NCBI RefSeq assembly: GCF_030678915.1
Contig: NZ_JAUUTZ010000005.1
Span: 62,001-126,000, forward strand
Length of the DNA stretch: 64,000 bases
Direction of reading: 5' to 3'
From: Paracoccus wurundjeri
GTDB lineage: Bacteria > Pseudomonadota > Alphaproteobacteria > Rhodobacterales > Rhodobacteraceae
This document shows, in pieces, positions 37,119-46,188 of the stretch. A program made the translations under genes and the position numbers. Position 1 is the stretch's first letter. Each line of letters starts with the position of its first letter. The notes below the pieces were generated by a model. The model had not been told where the DNA came from. It did no database searches and saw nothing but the letters and a program-made list of their open reading frames with translations.

Positions 37119-37892
37119 ATGACCGATCACAGTATCAAGGGTAAGACCGTCATCATCGCCGGCGGCGCAAAGAATCTTGGCCAGCTGATCGCGCGCGACC
37201 TTGCCGGGCACGGCGCAAAGGCAATCGCGATCCACTATAACAGCGCCGCCACGAAGGCAGATGCCGATGCGACGATAGCGGCAATCAAAGCCGCCGGAGC
37301 CGAAGCGGTCGCCTTTCAGGCGGATCTTACGACCGCTGGCGCGATGGAAAAGCTGTTCGCCGACGTCGTGGCCGCTGTCGGCAGGCCGGATATCGCCATA
37401 AACACCGTCGGCAAGGTGTTGAAGAAACCCATGCTCGACATCTCGGAAGCCGAATATGACGAGATGAGCGCGGTCAATGCGAAATCCGCCTTCTTCTTCC
37501 TTAAAGAGGCCGGCAAACATGTCAACGACAACGGCAAAATCTGCACATTGGTGACCTCGCTGCTTGGGGCTTTCACGCCATTTTACGCTGCCTATGCAGG
37601 CACCAAGGCGCCGGTGGAACATTTCACCCGCGCGGCGTCCAAGGAGTTTGGCGAGCGCGGCATCTCGGTGACAGCGATCGGCCCCGGGCCAATGGATACG
37701 CCATTCTTCTATCCTGCCGAGGGCGATGACGCAGTCGCGTATCACAAAACAGCGGCTGCGCTGTCGAAATTCTCGAAAACCGGCTTGACCGATATCGAGG
37801 ATATCGTTCCCTATATCCGCTTCATGGTGTCGGAAGGCTGGTGGATGACCGGCCAGACCATCCTCGTCAATGGCGGCTATACGACGAAATAG
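37119..37892 (+). CDS. Short-chain dehydrogenase/reductase (SDR)
   Basis: 257-residue classical-type SDR. The cofactor loop is IIAGGAKNLGQLIARDL (an AGGxxxxG variant of TGxxxGxG), followed by INTVGKV in place of the usual NNAG. The active site is VTSLLGAF and YAAYAGTKAP (Tyr-x3-Lys), and the C-terminus WMTGQTILVNGGYTTK is typical. An AGGAAGGAAG site precedes the ATG at 37119. Divergently paired with a LysR regulator, a common arrangement for inducible oxidoreductases. The substrate is unknown. Confidence 0.88.
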   Translation: MTDHSIKGKTVIIAGGAKNLGQLIARDLAGHGAKAIAIHYNSAATKADADATIAAIKAAGAEAVAFQADLTTAGAMEKLFADVVAAVGRPDIAINTVGKVLKKPMLDISEAEYDEMSAVNAKSAFFFLKEAGKHVNDNGKICTLVTSLLGAFTPFYAAYAGTKAPVEHFTRAASKEFGERGISVTAIGPGPMDTPFFYPAEGDDAVAYHKTAAALSKFSKTGLTDIEDIVPYIRFMVSEGWWMTGQTILVNGGYTTK

Positions 37893-37945
37893 AGGATCGC
37901 CCTCCCTCCCGCCGCGCCTGACGAATAGCGGGAGGCTTTCCCGGA

Positions 37946-39013
37946 TTATCGGGCTATGGGCGTCAGGCTCGCGGTAAATTCCGCAAGCGCGGCCTCGCCC
38001 GGCGCACATGCCTGTGCAAGTTCGTCACGCTCGACAGAACCAAGCAACGCCAATCGCGAAGGGCGGCGTTCCGGCAACTGCGCTGCCCGGTCGAGCCAGA
38101 CGGCAGGCGCGTCGCATCCAAGATAGGCGACCAGTGCCTTGATCCACAAAACCGGGTCGCGGCACAGATCCTCGTATCGCAGGATCAGCGGCTGCGCACC
38201 GCCAAGACCCGCCAATCCGCGAATGGTGATTGCCGACCAGAACTCCCCGGTCTGAGCCAGCGTCGGGCGGCGCGAGATGATGCGGCGCACCCCGGACGAA
38301 CCAGCCAGGGCGGCGATCAGGGGCCACAGGGCGCCGCGACCGAAATGGCGGTCGGGGTGCAACAAGTCGATGCCCAGAAACCCCAACCGGCGCCAGCACC
38401 AGATGGCAAGCCGCGCCGCCGGATAATCGCGCATGGACAGCGTCGTCTCGGGGCCATTGCGGGTCAGCAGGACCAGCGCCGCGTCAGGAAACATGCTGCG
38501 CAGCGTCTTTGCGGCAACCAGTGAACCGCCCGAACGCTCGACCCAGATCTCGCGGCCTCCCAGTTGCCGGGCAAGCTCCTTGAACAGCGCCCGGTAATGG
38601 TCGGCAAGCGTCGCGCGCGGCGCGGCGGCAAGACGTGCCGCCAGCGTATCGAACAGGGCATCAGGATCATCGCAAAGATGCGGAAGGGTGACAGCCAGGA
38701 TCGGCGGACAATGCCAGGGATCATGCGCCGAGCCGGCCATGCACCCATACAGAAACTCGCCCGGGGCGGCATCCGGGTTGGCCACTTGCGACATGGCGGC
38801 AGAGGGCATGGCGAGATGCGACCAGAAACGCGCCCCGTTCAGAACGGCGGGGCGAAACGCATTGTGCCCGGCCGCGGCGAACAGCTCGGACACCGACAGG
38901 ACCGCCGGATGCTGCCGCAGGATGTTCGACACCAGCGTCGAGCCGCAACGGGCCGAGCCAAGAAGCAGCGCAGCCCGCATCGAAGACGCCGCCTCACCGG
39001 TCAGCAAGGTCAT
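37946..39013 (-). CDS. Sulfotransferase-family protein
   Basis: 355-residue PAPS-dependent sulfotransferase-like protein. The 5'-phosphosulfate-binding loop is GSARCGSTLVSNIL at residues 19-32, and a 3'-phosphate-binding region is suggested by VLLTRNGPETTLSMRDY (about residues 182-198). No signal peptide or transmembrane helix is obvious, so a cytoplasmic location is expected. It overlaps the TetR stop as ATGA and so is co-transcribed with it. This pair diverges from a KAS III/reductase/MBL/adenylase operon, suggesting that it sulfates the product of that operon. That link is inferred. Confidence 0.83.
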   Translation of the reverse strand: MTLLTGEAASSMRAALLLGSARCGSTLVSNILRQHPAVLSVSELFAAAGHNAFRPAVLNGARFWSHLAMPSAAMSQVANPDAAPGEFLYGCMAGSAHDPWHCPPILAVTLPHLCDDPDALFDTLAARLAAAPRATLADHYRALFKELARQLGGREIWVERSGGSLVAAKTLRSMFPDAALVLLTRNGPETTLSMRDYPAARLAIWCWRRLGFLGIDLLHPDRHFGRGALWPLIAALAGSSGVRRIISRRPTLAQTGEFWSAITIRGLAGLGGAQPLILRYEDLCRDPVLWIKALVAYLGCDAPAVWLDRAAQLPERRPSRLALLGSVERDELAQACAPGEAALAEFTASLTPIAR

Positions 39014-39600
39014 TCGGCACCGGCCCGGATAGAGGCGATCATACGCTCGACCGCCGCATGGGCCAGATCCATCGGCTTCTGCCGGGTGATCAGATCCAGC
39101 CGCTCGATGGCGGCCAGCGCGACGATGCCATGCACGGACAGCAAAAGCTGTTCGGCCAGCAGGCGAGGATCGCCCTTCGGTTCAAGCGCCGTGATCGGCT
39201 GGGCAATGCGGTCGATCAGGCCGTCGATCTGCGCCAGATACCAGTCGGGAAAGACGCCCGTTATCCGTGGCCCCTCGAAGAAGGCGCGCCAGACCGCGCG
39301 GCGGTCCAGCATGAAGCCGACATAGACTTCGGCCAGCGCAAGCAGCCGGGCCCGCGGCTCGCTGTCGCCGACGCCATCCACCAATCGCGCCAGATCGACC
39401 AGCGCCTGCCGGTTCACCTCTTGCAGCACTCCGCTCATGCCGTCGAACAGGTTGTAGATGGTGCCGGGTGTCGTCCTGACCGATTTCGCCAGCGCACGCG
39501 CGGTCAGCGCAGTCGGGCCGCCTTCTTCCAGCAGCAGCTTGGCAGCCTTGATGACCTGAATTCGCAGGGTGTCGTGATTGTATTGTCTGGGTCTGGCCAT
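39010..39600 (-). CDS. TetR-family transcriptional regulator
   Basis: 196-residue regulator with an N-terminal TetR HTH (about residues 12-58, GGPTALTARALAKSVRTTPGTIYNLF) and a C-terminal ligand-binding domain of the WHG type. The ATG at 39600 gives MARPRQYNHDTLR; an in-frame extension upstream lacks homology. Two similar palindromes (39609-39621 and 39663-39675) flank the promoter region shared with the divergent KAS III operon, so autoregulation and control of that operon are likely. TetR proteins of this type often sense acyl-CoA or lipids, which would fit the neighbours. Confidence 0.9.
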   Translation of the reverse strand: MARPRQYNHDTLRIQVIKAAKLLLEEGGPTALTARALAKSVRTTPGTIYNLFDGMSGVLQEVNRQALVDLARLVDGVGDSEPRARLLALAEVYVGFMLDRRAVWRAFFEGPRITGVFPDWYLAQIDGLIDRIAQPITALEPKGDPRLLAEQLLLSVHGIVALAAIERLDLITRQKPMDLAHAAVERMIASIRAGAE

Positions 39601-39608
39601 GGGATTCC

Positions 39609-39675
39609 TGAACAATGTTCAAAAATATTCTTGACAGATCGGGGAAGCCTTGTCAACGTTAGTGAACGCTGTTCA
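39609..39675. promoter_or_regulatory. Two TetR-type palindromic operators in a divergent promoter region
   Basis: TGAACAATGTTCA at 39609-39621 is a 6-1-6 perfect palindrome. TGAACGCTGTTCA at 39663-39675 shares the outer TGAAC and GTTCA arms. Their centres are 54 bases apart, about five helical turns. They lie between the TetR start (39600) and the KAS III start (39692), with a TTGACA at 39631-39636 between them. The layout is typical of TetR repressor sites. Confidence 0.72.
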
Positions 39676-39691
39676 ATAATGGTGCCGAAAG

Positions 39692-40678
39692 ATGTTATTC
39701 AACAACCTTACAATCACCGGAACCGGCAGCTATCTGCCGCGCCGGGTCCTGCGCTCGACCGAAATCGACAGCCAGATGGGCTGGCTCCCGGGCACATGCG
39801 AGAAGCGTTACGGGATCGCCGCCCGTCATGTTGCGGATGCCGGGGAAACCACCTCGTTCATGGCGGCGCAGGCGGCATTGCAGGCAATGGAGATGGCCGG
39901 CTGCGCGCCCGGGGATCTGGACATGCTCCTTGGCGCCTGTGGCGTCATGGAGCAGCCCATCCCTTCGACGGCGGCGCTGGTGCAGGACCGATTGGGGCTG
40001 GGCCGTTCGGGGATCGCGGCCTTCGATGTGAACGCCACCTGCCTGAGCTTCCTGCAAGCACTGGATCTGGCGGCAATGCAGATCAGGCTTGGCCGGGCGC
40101 GGCGTGTGCTGGTGTTCTCGTCGGACATCGCCTCGGTCGGACTGGATTGGAGCCATCCCGAAGCGGCGGCCATCTTCGGCGATGGCGCGGCGGCGGCGGT
40201 GATCGAGGCGGGGGGCGACGGCGCGGTGCTGGCCCATGACTTCCGTACCTATGCGCATGGCCGCGACGCCTGCGTGCTGGCGGCAGGGGGAACCCGGGTC
40301 AATCCGGCACGCGGCATCGGTCCGGGTCAGGACCGCTTTCATATGGATGGCAGCAGGGCCTTCAGGATTGCCTCGCGCTATCTGCCCCGCTTCATGCAAA
40401 GATTGTTGCAGGCGGCCGGGGTCGAACTTGACGCGGTCGGCTGCGTCGTGCCGCATCAGGCCAGCGCGCAGGCCCTGCAGCATGCCGTCCGCAACCTGTG
40501 GCTCCGACCCGAGCGGGTCATCGACATCTTTGCCCGGATCGGCAACCAGATCGCCGCCTCGATCCCGACGGCTCTGGATCATGCGGTCCGCTCGGGGCGG
40601 CTGCGGCGGGGCGATACGGCCCTGCTGGTCGGGACCTCGGCCGGAATTTCGATCGGCGGCATGATGGTGCGGTTCTGA
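39692..40678 (+). CDS. 3-oxoacyl-ACP synthase III-like condensing enzyme (FabH/OleA-type thiolase fold)
   Basis: 328-residue KAS III-family enzyme expected to condense acyl-CoA/ACP with a second acyl or malonyl unit. The Cys-His-Asn triad is intact: Cys117 in VNATCLSFLQ, His255 in VVPHQASAQ and Asn285 in ARIGNQIAAS. The C-terminus GTSAGISIGGMMVRF is family-typical. It is not the housekeeping fabH, which usually sits with plsX. Here it heads an operon with a reductase, a hydrolase and an AMP-forming enzyme, all overlapping. The closest functional analogy is OleA or other specialised KAS III enzymes. The product is unknown. Confidence 0.9.
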   Translation: MLFNNLTITGTGSYLPRRVLRSTEIDSQMGWLPGTCEKRYGIAARHVADAGETTSFMAAQAALQAMEMAGCAPGDLDMLLGACGVMEQPIPSTAALVQDRLGLGRSGIAAFDVNATCLSFLQALDLAAMQIRLGRARRVLVFSSDIASVGLDWSHPEAAAIFGDGAAAAVIEAGGDGAVLAHDFRTYAHGRDACVLAAGGTRVNPARGIGPGQDRFHMDGSRAFRIASRYLPRFMQRLLQAAGVELDAVGCVVPHQASAQALQHAVRNLWLRPERVIDIFARIGNQIAASIPTALDHAVRSGRLRRGDTALLVGTSAGISIGGMMVRF

Positions 40679-41610
40679 TGCGGGCGCTGGTGACAGGGGC
40701 CAGCGGCTGCCTTGGCCGGGCACTGGTCGAGCAGCTGGAAACGCATGGCTGGAAGATCGCGACCACCGCCCGGCGACCCGTCGACCTGCCCGGCTTTCGC
40801 GCCGCCGATCTGATCACAGCCGATCTTGCCCCGCTGGTTGACGACAGCGACGTGGTCTTCCACTGTGCGGCGCTAAGTTCGGCATGGGGCAGCAAAGCGC
40901 AGTTTCATGCGGCCAATGTGCAGGCAACCGGGCGCCTGATCGCCGCCGCCGAACGGGGCGGAGTCAAACGCTTCGTATTCGCCTCTTCACCCAGCATCTA
41001 TGCCGACGGGAGCGACCGGCTGAACTTGTCCGAGGATGCGGCACTGCCGCAGCGGCCGCTGTCTTTCTATGCCGAAAGCAAGCGCCTGGCCGAGCAGATG
41101 GTGCTGGCCCATTGCGGAAACATGCACTGCACGGCGATCCGCCCGCGCGCCATCTATGGCCGCCATGACCGGGCACTGCTGCCGCGCGTGATCGACGCCC
41201 TGCGGCATGGCCGCGTGCCGATGATCCGTGGCGGCCGGGCACTGATCGACCTGACGCATCGCCATGACGCGGCGCGGGCAATGATCCTGGCCGCCTCCGG
41301 TCCGCATGGCGGAGTCTGGAATATCACATCGGGGGAGACATTCCAGTTCCGCGAACTGGTCGCGATGATCGCCCAGCGTGGCGGATTGCCTCTGCGCACC
41401 CTGCCGCTGCCGCATGGTATGGCCCGCGGGATCGCCGCGCTTTCGGAACGCATCGCCCGGGCGCGAAACGGACCCGAGCCGCGGCTGACCTTGCAGGCCG
41501 TCGCCTCGCTGGGCAGCAGTCTGACACTGGACATTTCAGCCGCCCGCCGGGATCTGGGCTATCGGCCACGTGTCGATTTTGCGGAAGGAGCAGCCGAATG
41601 CTTCGCCTGA
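40678..41610 (+). CDS. NAD(P)-dependent extended SDR (3-beta-HSD/OleD-like reductase)
   Basis: 310-residue Rossmann enzyme starting MRALVTGASGCLGRALVEQL (GxxGxxG). The catalytic Tyr-x3-Lys is in SFYAESKRLAEQ, preceded by FASSPSIYADG, and HRHDAARAMILA follows in the substrate domain. It resembles the 3-beta-hydroxysteroid dehydrogenase group that includes OleD, which reduces 2-alkyl-3-oxoalkanoates. The ATG shares a base with the KAS III stop (TGATG), so the two are coupled and the reductase probably acts on the condensation product. Function inferred from pairing. Confidence 0.85.
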   Translation: MRALVTGASGCLGRALVEQLETHGWKIATTARRPVDLPGFRAADLITADLAPLVDDSDVVFHCAALSSAWGSKAQFHAANVQATGRLIAAAERGGVKRFVFASSPSIYADGSDRLNLSEDAALPQRPLSFYAESKRLAEQMVLAHCGNMHCTAIRPRAIYGRHDRALLPRVIDALRHGRVPMIRGGRALIDLTHRHDAARAMILAASGPHGGVWNITSGETFQFRELVAMIAQRGGLPLRTLPLPHGMARGIAALSERIARARNGPEPRLTLQAVASLGSSLTLDISAARRDLGYRPRVDFAEGAAECFA

Positions 41611-42380
41611 AGACGCTGCGGATCGGCGAGTGCCGCGCACCCGCATGGGCGGCGGGCCTTCCCGGCCTGCGCGGCACGACATTTCCCGCGCTTGCAACAT
41701 TGATCGAGACGGACAGCGCCCGCGTTCTGATCGATAGCGGCTATGGCCCGGCCTTCTTCACCGCGACCCGGGACTTTCCGGCGCGGCTCTATCGCTGGCT
41801 GACGCCGGTATATCTGCCCCGGTCCCGGCATCTGCCGGACCAGTTGCCGCGATTGCCGGATCTGGTCTTCCTGACCCATATGCATGCCGATCACAGCGCA
41901 GGGCTGATCGATCTGCCCAGGAATATTCCCGTCATCGCTTCCGCCGAGGCAATCGCAGATCTGCGGGCTCGTGGCGATCTGTCCAGTCTCGGCGCCGCCT
42001 GCCCGCCAGGGCTGCGCGACGCCATATTGACCCGCAACCCGCAACCGGTCGAGAGAGGGCCGCAGATTGCAACCGGGCTGGAAGAATTTCCGCTGGGCCA
42101 CGACCTTCTTGGCGACAAGCGCCTGATCGCCATTCCCCTGCCCGGCCACGGCACCGGCCAGACCGGCATCTGGATTCCTGAGATCGCGCGCTTCCTGATC
42201 GCCGACGCCGCCTTTGGCCGCCGCTCACTGCGCGAAAACCGGCTGCCACCCGGCGTCGTGCTGTCACGCCTGGGCGATGCGACCCGCTATCGGCAGACCT
42301 TCGCCCGGCTGCGCACGCTGCTGCAGCGCCGTCCGGATATCACTGTTGATCCCTCGCATTGCCCCGAGGTGACCGGATGA
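41598..42380 (+). CDS. Metallo-beta-lactamase-fold hydrolase
   Basis: 260-residue MBL-fold protein. The metal-binding HxHxDH motif is THMHADHSAG (His94, His96, Asp98, His99). Further ligands are likely His in LPGHGTGQTG, Asp in LIADAAFG and His in DPSHCPEV. The fold covers lactonases, thioesterases and other hydrolases; the sequence does not say which. A strong GGAAGGAG site precedes the ATG, which overlaps the reductase 3' end by 13 bases. Its place in the operon suggests hydrolysis of a lactone or thioester intermediate. Confidence 0.88.
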   Translation: MLRLKTLRIGECRAPAWAAGLPGLRGTTFPALATLIETDSARVLIDSGYGPAFFTATRDFPARLYRWLTPVYLPRSRHLPDQLPRLPDLVFLTHMHADHSAGLIDLPRNIPVIASAEAIADLRARGDLSSLGAACPPGLRDAILTRNPQPVERGPQIATGLEEFPLGHDLLGDKRLIAIPLPGHGTGQTGIWIPEIARFLIADAAFGRRSLRENRLPPGVVLSRLGDATRYRQTFARLRTLLQRRPDITVDPSHCPEVTG

Positions 42381-43666
42381 GCTTGTCCGCTTTCCTGCAC
42401 ACGCGCTATGGCCGCGGCTTCGCCTCGCGTGATGAGATCGAGGCACATCACGATGCGGCCTTTCGGCGGTTCCGGGCAAAGGTCATGCCCCGTTCTCCCT
42501 TCTATCGCGACATGACCGGGCTGCCGCTGGCGCAACTGCCGCGCATGAACAAGGCCCGGCTGATGGCGGAATTTTCGGCCATCAATACCTGCGGCATAGA
42601 TCGCGATCAGGCCATGCAGATCGCCCTGCGCGCCGAAACCAGCCGGGATTTCAGCCCGCTGATCGGGGGGGTTTCGGTTGGTCTGTCCACCGGCACATCC
42701 GGGCAGCGGGGCCTGTTCCTGGCGACACCCGGCGAAAGGCGGCTATGGGCGGCAATCATGCTGGGCCGCTACTGGCCGCAATTGTGGCGGCGTCAACGCG
42801 TGGCCTTCTTCATGCGCGCCGACAATGCACTGTATCGCAGCATGTCGAACCTTCTGGTCCGGTTCGAATTCTTCGACCTGCTCGCCTCGTTCGACGAGCA
42901 TCTGTCACGTCTCGCCGCGCTCGATCCGACCGTCCTTGTTGCGCCCGCACAGGTTCTGGCGGCCCTTGCGCGACAGCATATCGCCGGCCGTATCGCCCTG
43001 TCGCCGCGGCGGATCATCTCGGTCGCCGAAACGCTGTCACCCGACGATGCCACGCTGATCCGCCACGCCTTCGGCAACGGCGCCGATCAGGTCTATCAGG
43101 CGACCGAAGGCGTGCTGGCCATGACCTGTCCCCAGGGTCAGCTGCATCTGAACGAGCGCTGGCTGCGCGTCGACCGCGATGTGATCGATCCGGCCACCGG
43201 CGCGTTCTGCCCGATCATCCACGACTTCACGCGCAAGAGCCTGCCGATCCTGAATTACCGGCTGGACGACGTTCTGATCCCCGATCCCACCCCTTGCGCC
43301 TGCGGCTGCGCCAGCCAGCGCATCGCCCGGATCGAAGGCCGCGAAGATGATATCCTGTGGTGGGATTCGGCGCAGGGCCCGCGCCTGATCACCTCCGAGG
43401 CGATCCGCACCACCATCGCTTGCTTGCCGCAGAAACTGCGTGACTACGGGATCGTTCAACGCGGCAACGCGCTGCATATCTGGCTGGATGGCGCCGAGGT
43501 AGGCGCCGAAAACGCGCTGCGCGACCAATTATTGAATCTGGGGAGCCGTTTGAAGTGTCGCCCGCCGGAATTCGTCTTCCATACCGGTTCGCCACCCGAG
43601 ACCGGCGCGAAAAGGCGCCGAATCAGGGTCGAGAAAGACCCGCATACCGATGAGCTTCAGACTTAA
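42377..43666 (+). CDS. F390 synthetase-related adenylate-forming enzyme
   Basis: 429-residue member of the PaaK/coenzyme F390 synthetase-like ANL group. The phosphate-binding loop is SVGLSTGTSGQRGLF at about residues 100-114. Later adenylation-domain elements include YQATEGVLAMTC and LPILNYRLDDVLI, with a cysteine-rich CACGCASQR insertion as in PaaK-type enzymes. It is shorter than typical acyl-CoA ligases. Coenzyme F420/F390 is not expected in this bacterium, so the name reflects homology only. It probably activates a carboxylate made by the preceding enzymes. The ATG overlaps the MBL stop as ATGA. Confidence 0.82.
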   Translation: MSLSAFLHTRYGRGFASRDEIEAHHDAAFRRFRAKVMPRSPFYRDMTGLPLAQLPRMNKARLMAEFSAINTCGIDRDQAMQIALRAETSRDFSPLIGGVSVGLSTGTSGQRGLFLATPGERRLWAAIMLGRYWPQLWRRQRVAFFMRADNALYRSMSNLLVRFEFFDLLASFDEHLSRLAALDPTVLVAPAQVLAALARQHIAGRIALSPRRIISVAETLSPDDATLIRHAFGNGADQVYQATEGVLAMTCPQGQLHLNERWLRVDRDVIDPATGAFCPIIHDFTRKSLPILNYRLDDVLIPDPTPCACGCASQRIARIEGREDDILWWDSAQGPRLITSEAIRTTIACLPQKLRDYGIVQRGNALHIWLDGAEVGAENALRDQLLNLGSRLKCRPPEFVFHTGSPPETGAKRRRIRVEKDPHTDELQT

Positions 43667-43824
43667 AACGAAATATCCGCTTTTAAAGAACCAAAGCCAG
43701 CCGGTTTTGTCGCACAGATCGACTGATGATTCACCTTGCGGACCGGGATGATCACCGAAACTCATGGACAGTTGGCCTGTCACAAAGGCCAAGTTCCCGA
43801 ACTGAACCACCTGCAATGGCAAGG

Positions 43825-43860
43825 TGGTTGCGGAAAGGAAATTATCCCTTTCCGCAACCA
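43825..43860. terminator. Strong bidirectional stem-loop between convergent operons
   Basis: A perfect 14-bp inverted repeat (arms TGGTTGCGGAAAGG and CCTTTCCGCAACCA) encloses an 8-base loop. It lies between the end of the F390-like gene and the end of the convergent molybdenum hydroxylase gene. No long T-run follows on either strand, but the length and position support a shared terminator or 3' stabiliser. Confidence 0.75.
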
Positions 43861-43884
43861 GTCCCCCTTACGCCGCCCTGCAGA

Positions 43885-46188
43885 TCAGACGAACTGATCG
43901 CGGATAGGCAGCGCGCGGATGCGCTTGCCGGTCGCCGCGAAAATCGCGTTCGTGATCGCCGGAGCAACCGGAGGCAAACCGGGTTCCCCGACCCCACCCA
44001 GAGGCGAGTCATAATCAAGCGACGGGACTAGATGCGTGTGGATCTCAACCGGCGATGCATCGATACGGGTCAGTTCGAACCCATCGAAATTCGACTGCTC
44101 GGGCACGCCGTCCTTGAACGAGATCTCGCCAAGCGTGGCAAGACTCACTCCCTGAACAACAGCCCCTTCCAATTGCGCGCGCACACGGTCCGCCGAGATG
44201 ATCGCCCCGCAATCGAACGCGATATCTACCCGCGGGAAGATCAGGCCCCCATCCCTGACCTCGACCTCGACGACAACGGCGGTATAGCTGACGAAACTGT
44301 GATGCGCCGCCAGCCCCAATCCCCTGCCTTCAGGCAAATCGCGGCCCCATCCGGCGGCTTCGGTCGCAGCTTCGATGACCTTACGCAGCCGGGCCGTGTC
44401 ATAGGGATAAAGTTCCGGGTCCTCGCCATAGACTGCCGTGTCGTTCATCGCGGCACGGCTGATCTCGCGGTCAGGGCCCAGCAGTTCCAGAAGATATTCC
44501 TTGTGATCCCGGCCCGCAGCAGCCGCAAGCTCCGCCGCGAAACTCTGCACGGCAAAGGCATGCGGGATATTATAGACCGATCTGAACCACCCGATGCGGG
44601 TATGGGCTGCGGCTTCCGGGTTCTCGACACGCAGATTCGGGATATCGAACGGGTTGTCCACCGCCCCCATCCCCAGTTCGCCCGCCGATTGATGGACGAC
44701 ATCCGGCTCGAATGTCGAGCCGATACTCGGTGCCACCGTCCGATGCAGCCATGCCACAGTCTTGCCGTTTTCATCCAGCCCGCCCTCAAGGCGCTCTACC
44801 GAAACCGTGTGGAAGAAATCATGCTGGATGTCGTCTTCCCGCGTGAAGGTCAGCTTGACCGGACGACCATCGAGGGCTTTCGAAATGATCGCCGCCTCGC
44901 TGGCATAGTCCGGCTTGGATTTGCGCCCGAAGCCGCCACCCAGCAGCATGGAATGGACGACCGCGTTTTCCGGCGCAAGCTCAAACCGCTTCATCAGGTC
45001 GGTACGCAGCGCCTCGGGGGCCTGAACGCTGGTCCAGACCTCGCATTTTCCATCGGCGAAACGGGCCGTCGCGGAAGGCGGCTCCATCGACGCATGGGCG
45101 AGATGGGGCAGATAATAGGATGCCGAAATCCGCTCTGCCGCATCGGCCAAAGCGGCATCCACATCGCCATCGTTCCGCATGACCTCGCCCGGTTGTTCCG
45201 AGGCGGCTTCAAGCGTTTTCCGGTATTCGGCGGAATCGTAGCTTTGGTTGTCGCCGGCATCCCATTCGATTTCCAGAAGCAGACGCGCCTTGTTCGCGGC
45301 GAAAGTATTTTCCGCGACCACGGCAATGCCGCCAAGCGGCAGGAAGGCCGAGGGAATGTCGGGTGAATCGATTTCGAGAATCTCGATCACGCCCGGGACC
45401 TTGCGCGCTTCGGTATCGTCATAGCTTTTGACCTTGCCGCCATAGACGGGCGGACGGGCGATAACGGCATAGACCAGCCCGTCAAGCTGCTTGTCGATCC
45501 CGTAAATCGGCTTGCCCGTGGTGATATCCAGATTATCGACGTTATTGACGTCCTTGCCGATATGCTGGAAATCCTCGGGCGCCTTGAACACAAGATCTTC
45601 GGCCGCCGGAACATCGCGTTCCGCCGCCGCGCGCGCCAGTTCTCCGAAACCGAAACTGCGGTCGCTATTGGCATGCGTCACCTGATGTCCGCTTGCCCGC
45701 ACCTCGTCCGCCGGCACGTCCCAGCGTGACGCCGCCTCTTGTTCCAGCATCGTCCGGGCGGCAGCGCCGATCCGGCGCAATGCCTGGAAATGGTGGCGCA
45801 TGCTGCGGGAACCGTCGGTGTTCTGGTTGCCGTACAGGTCCTGATTTCCCGGCGCCTGCTCTACCCTGATCCGGGTCGGGTCGGCCTCCAGTTCATCGGC
45901 GATGACCGTGGCCCAGCCGGTGCGGACCCCCTGCCCCATCTCGGCGCGGTTGCACAGCAGACGAACGGTGCCATCCTCTTCAATCGTCAGGAAGATCCGG
46001 GGATCGTCCTTGACCCCGCCGGGCATTCCCGCCCCGCCATAAAGCTTTTCCTCTTCCGCCGACGCGCGCCGCGGCAATTGCACGGAAAGCGCGAATGTTC
46101 CGGCGGCAAGGCCAAGCAATACACCGCGGCGACTGACATTCGTGACTCTCGCCCGCGCAGGATTCCGCCAAGTGACGTTGGTATTCAT
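43885..46188 (-). CDS. Molybdenum hydroxylase large subunit (xanthine dehydrogenase family, IorB-like)
   Basis: 767-residue molybdopterin-binding subunit of an aldehyde or N-heterocycle oxidoreductase. A twin-arginine signal (SRRGVLLG at residues 19-26, then a hydrophobic stretch ending at RRASAEEE) targets it to the periplasm. Motifs include [20 protein letters not shown] and the catalytic Glu735 in GVGEPGLPP. The layout fits the isoquinoline 1-oxidoreductase/membrane aldehyde dehydrogenase branch, which lacks a FAD subunit. The ATG overlaps the small-subunit stop by four bases. The substrate is not identifiable. A cytochrome or other electron acceptor gene is not adjacent. Confidence 0.92.
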   Translation of the reverse strand: MNTNVTWRNPARARVTNVSRRGVLLGLAAGTFALSVQLPRRASAEEEKLYGGAGMPGGVKDDPRIFLTIEEDGTVRLLCNRAEMGQGVRTGWATVIADELEADPTRIRVEQAPGNQDLYGNQNTDGSRSMRHHFQALRRIGAAARTMLEQEAASRWDVPADEVRASGHQVTHANSDRSFGFGELARAAAERDVPAAEDLVFKAPEDFQHIGKDVNNVDNLDITTGKPIYGIDKQLDGLVYAVIARPPVYGGKVKSYDDTEARKVPGVIEILEIDSPDIPSAFLPLGGIAVVAENTFAANKARLLLEIEWDAGDNQSYDSAEYRKTLEAASEQPGEVMRNDGDVDAALADAAERISASYYLPHLAHASMEPPSATARFADGKCEVWTSVQAPEALRTDLMKRFELAPENAVVHSMLLGGGFGRKSKPDYASEAAIISKALDGRPVKLTFTREDDIQHDFFHTVSVERLEGGLDENGKTVAWLHRTVAPSIGSTFEPDVVHQSAGELGMGAVDNPFDIPNLRVENPEAAAHTRIGWFRSVYNIPHAFAVQSFAAELAAAAGRDHKEYLLELLGPDREISRAAMNDTAVYGEDPELYPYDTARLRKVIEAATEAAGWGRDLPEGRGLGLAAHHSFVSYTAVVVEVEVRDGGLIFPRVDIAFDCGAIISADRVRAQLEGAVVQGVSLATLGEISFKDGVPEQSNFDGFELTRIDASPVEIHTHLVPSLDYDSPLGGVGEPGLPPVAPAITNAIFAATGKRIRALPIRDQFV

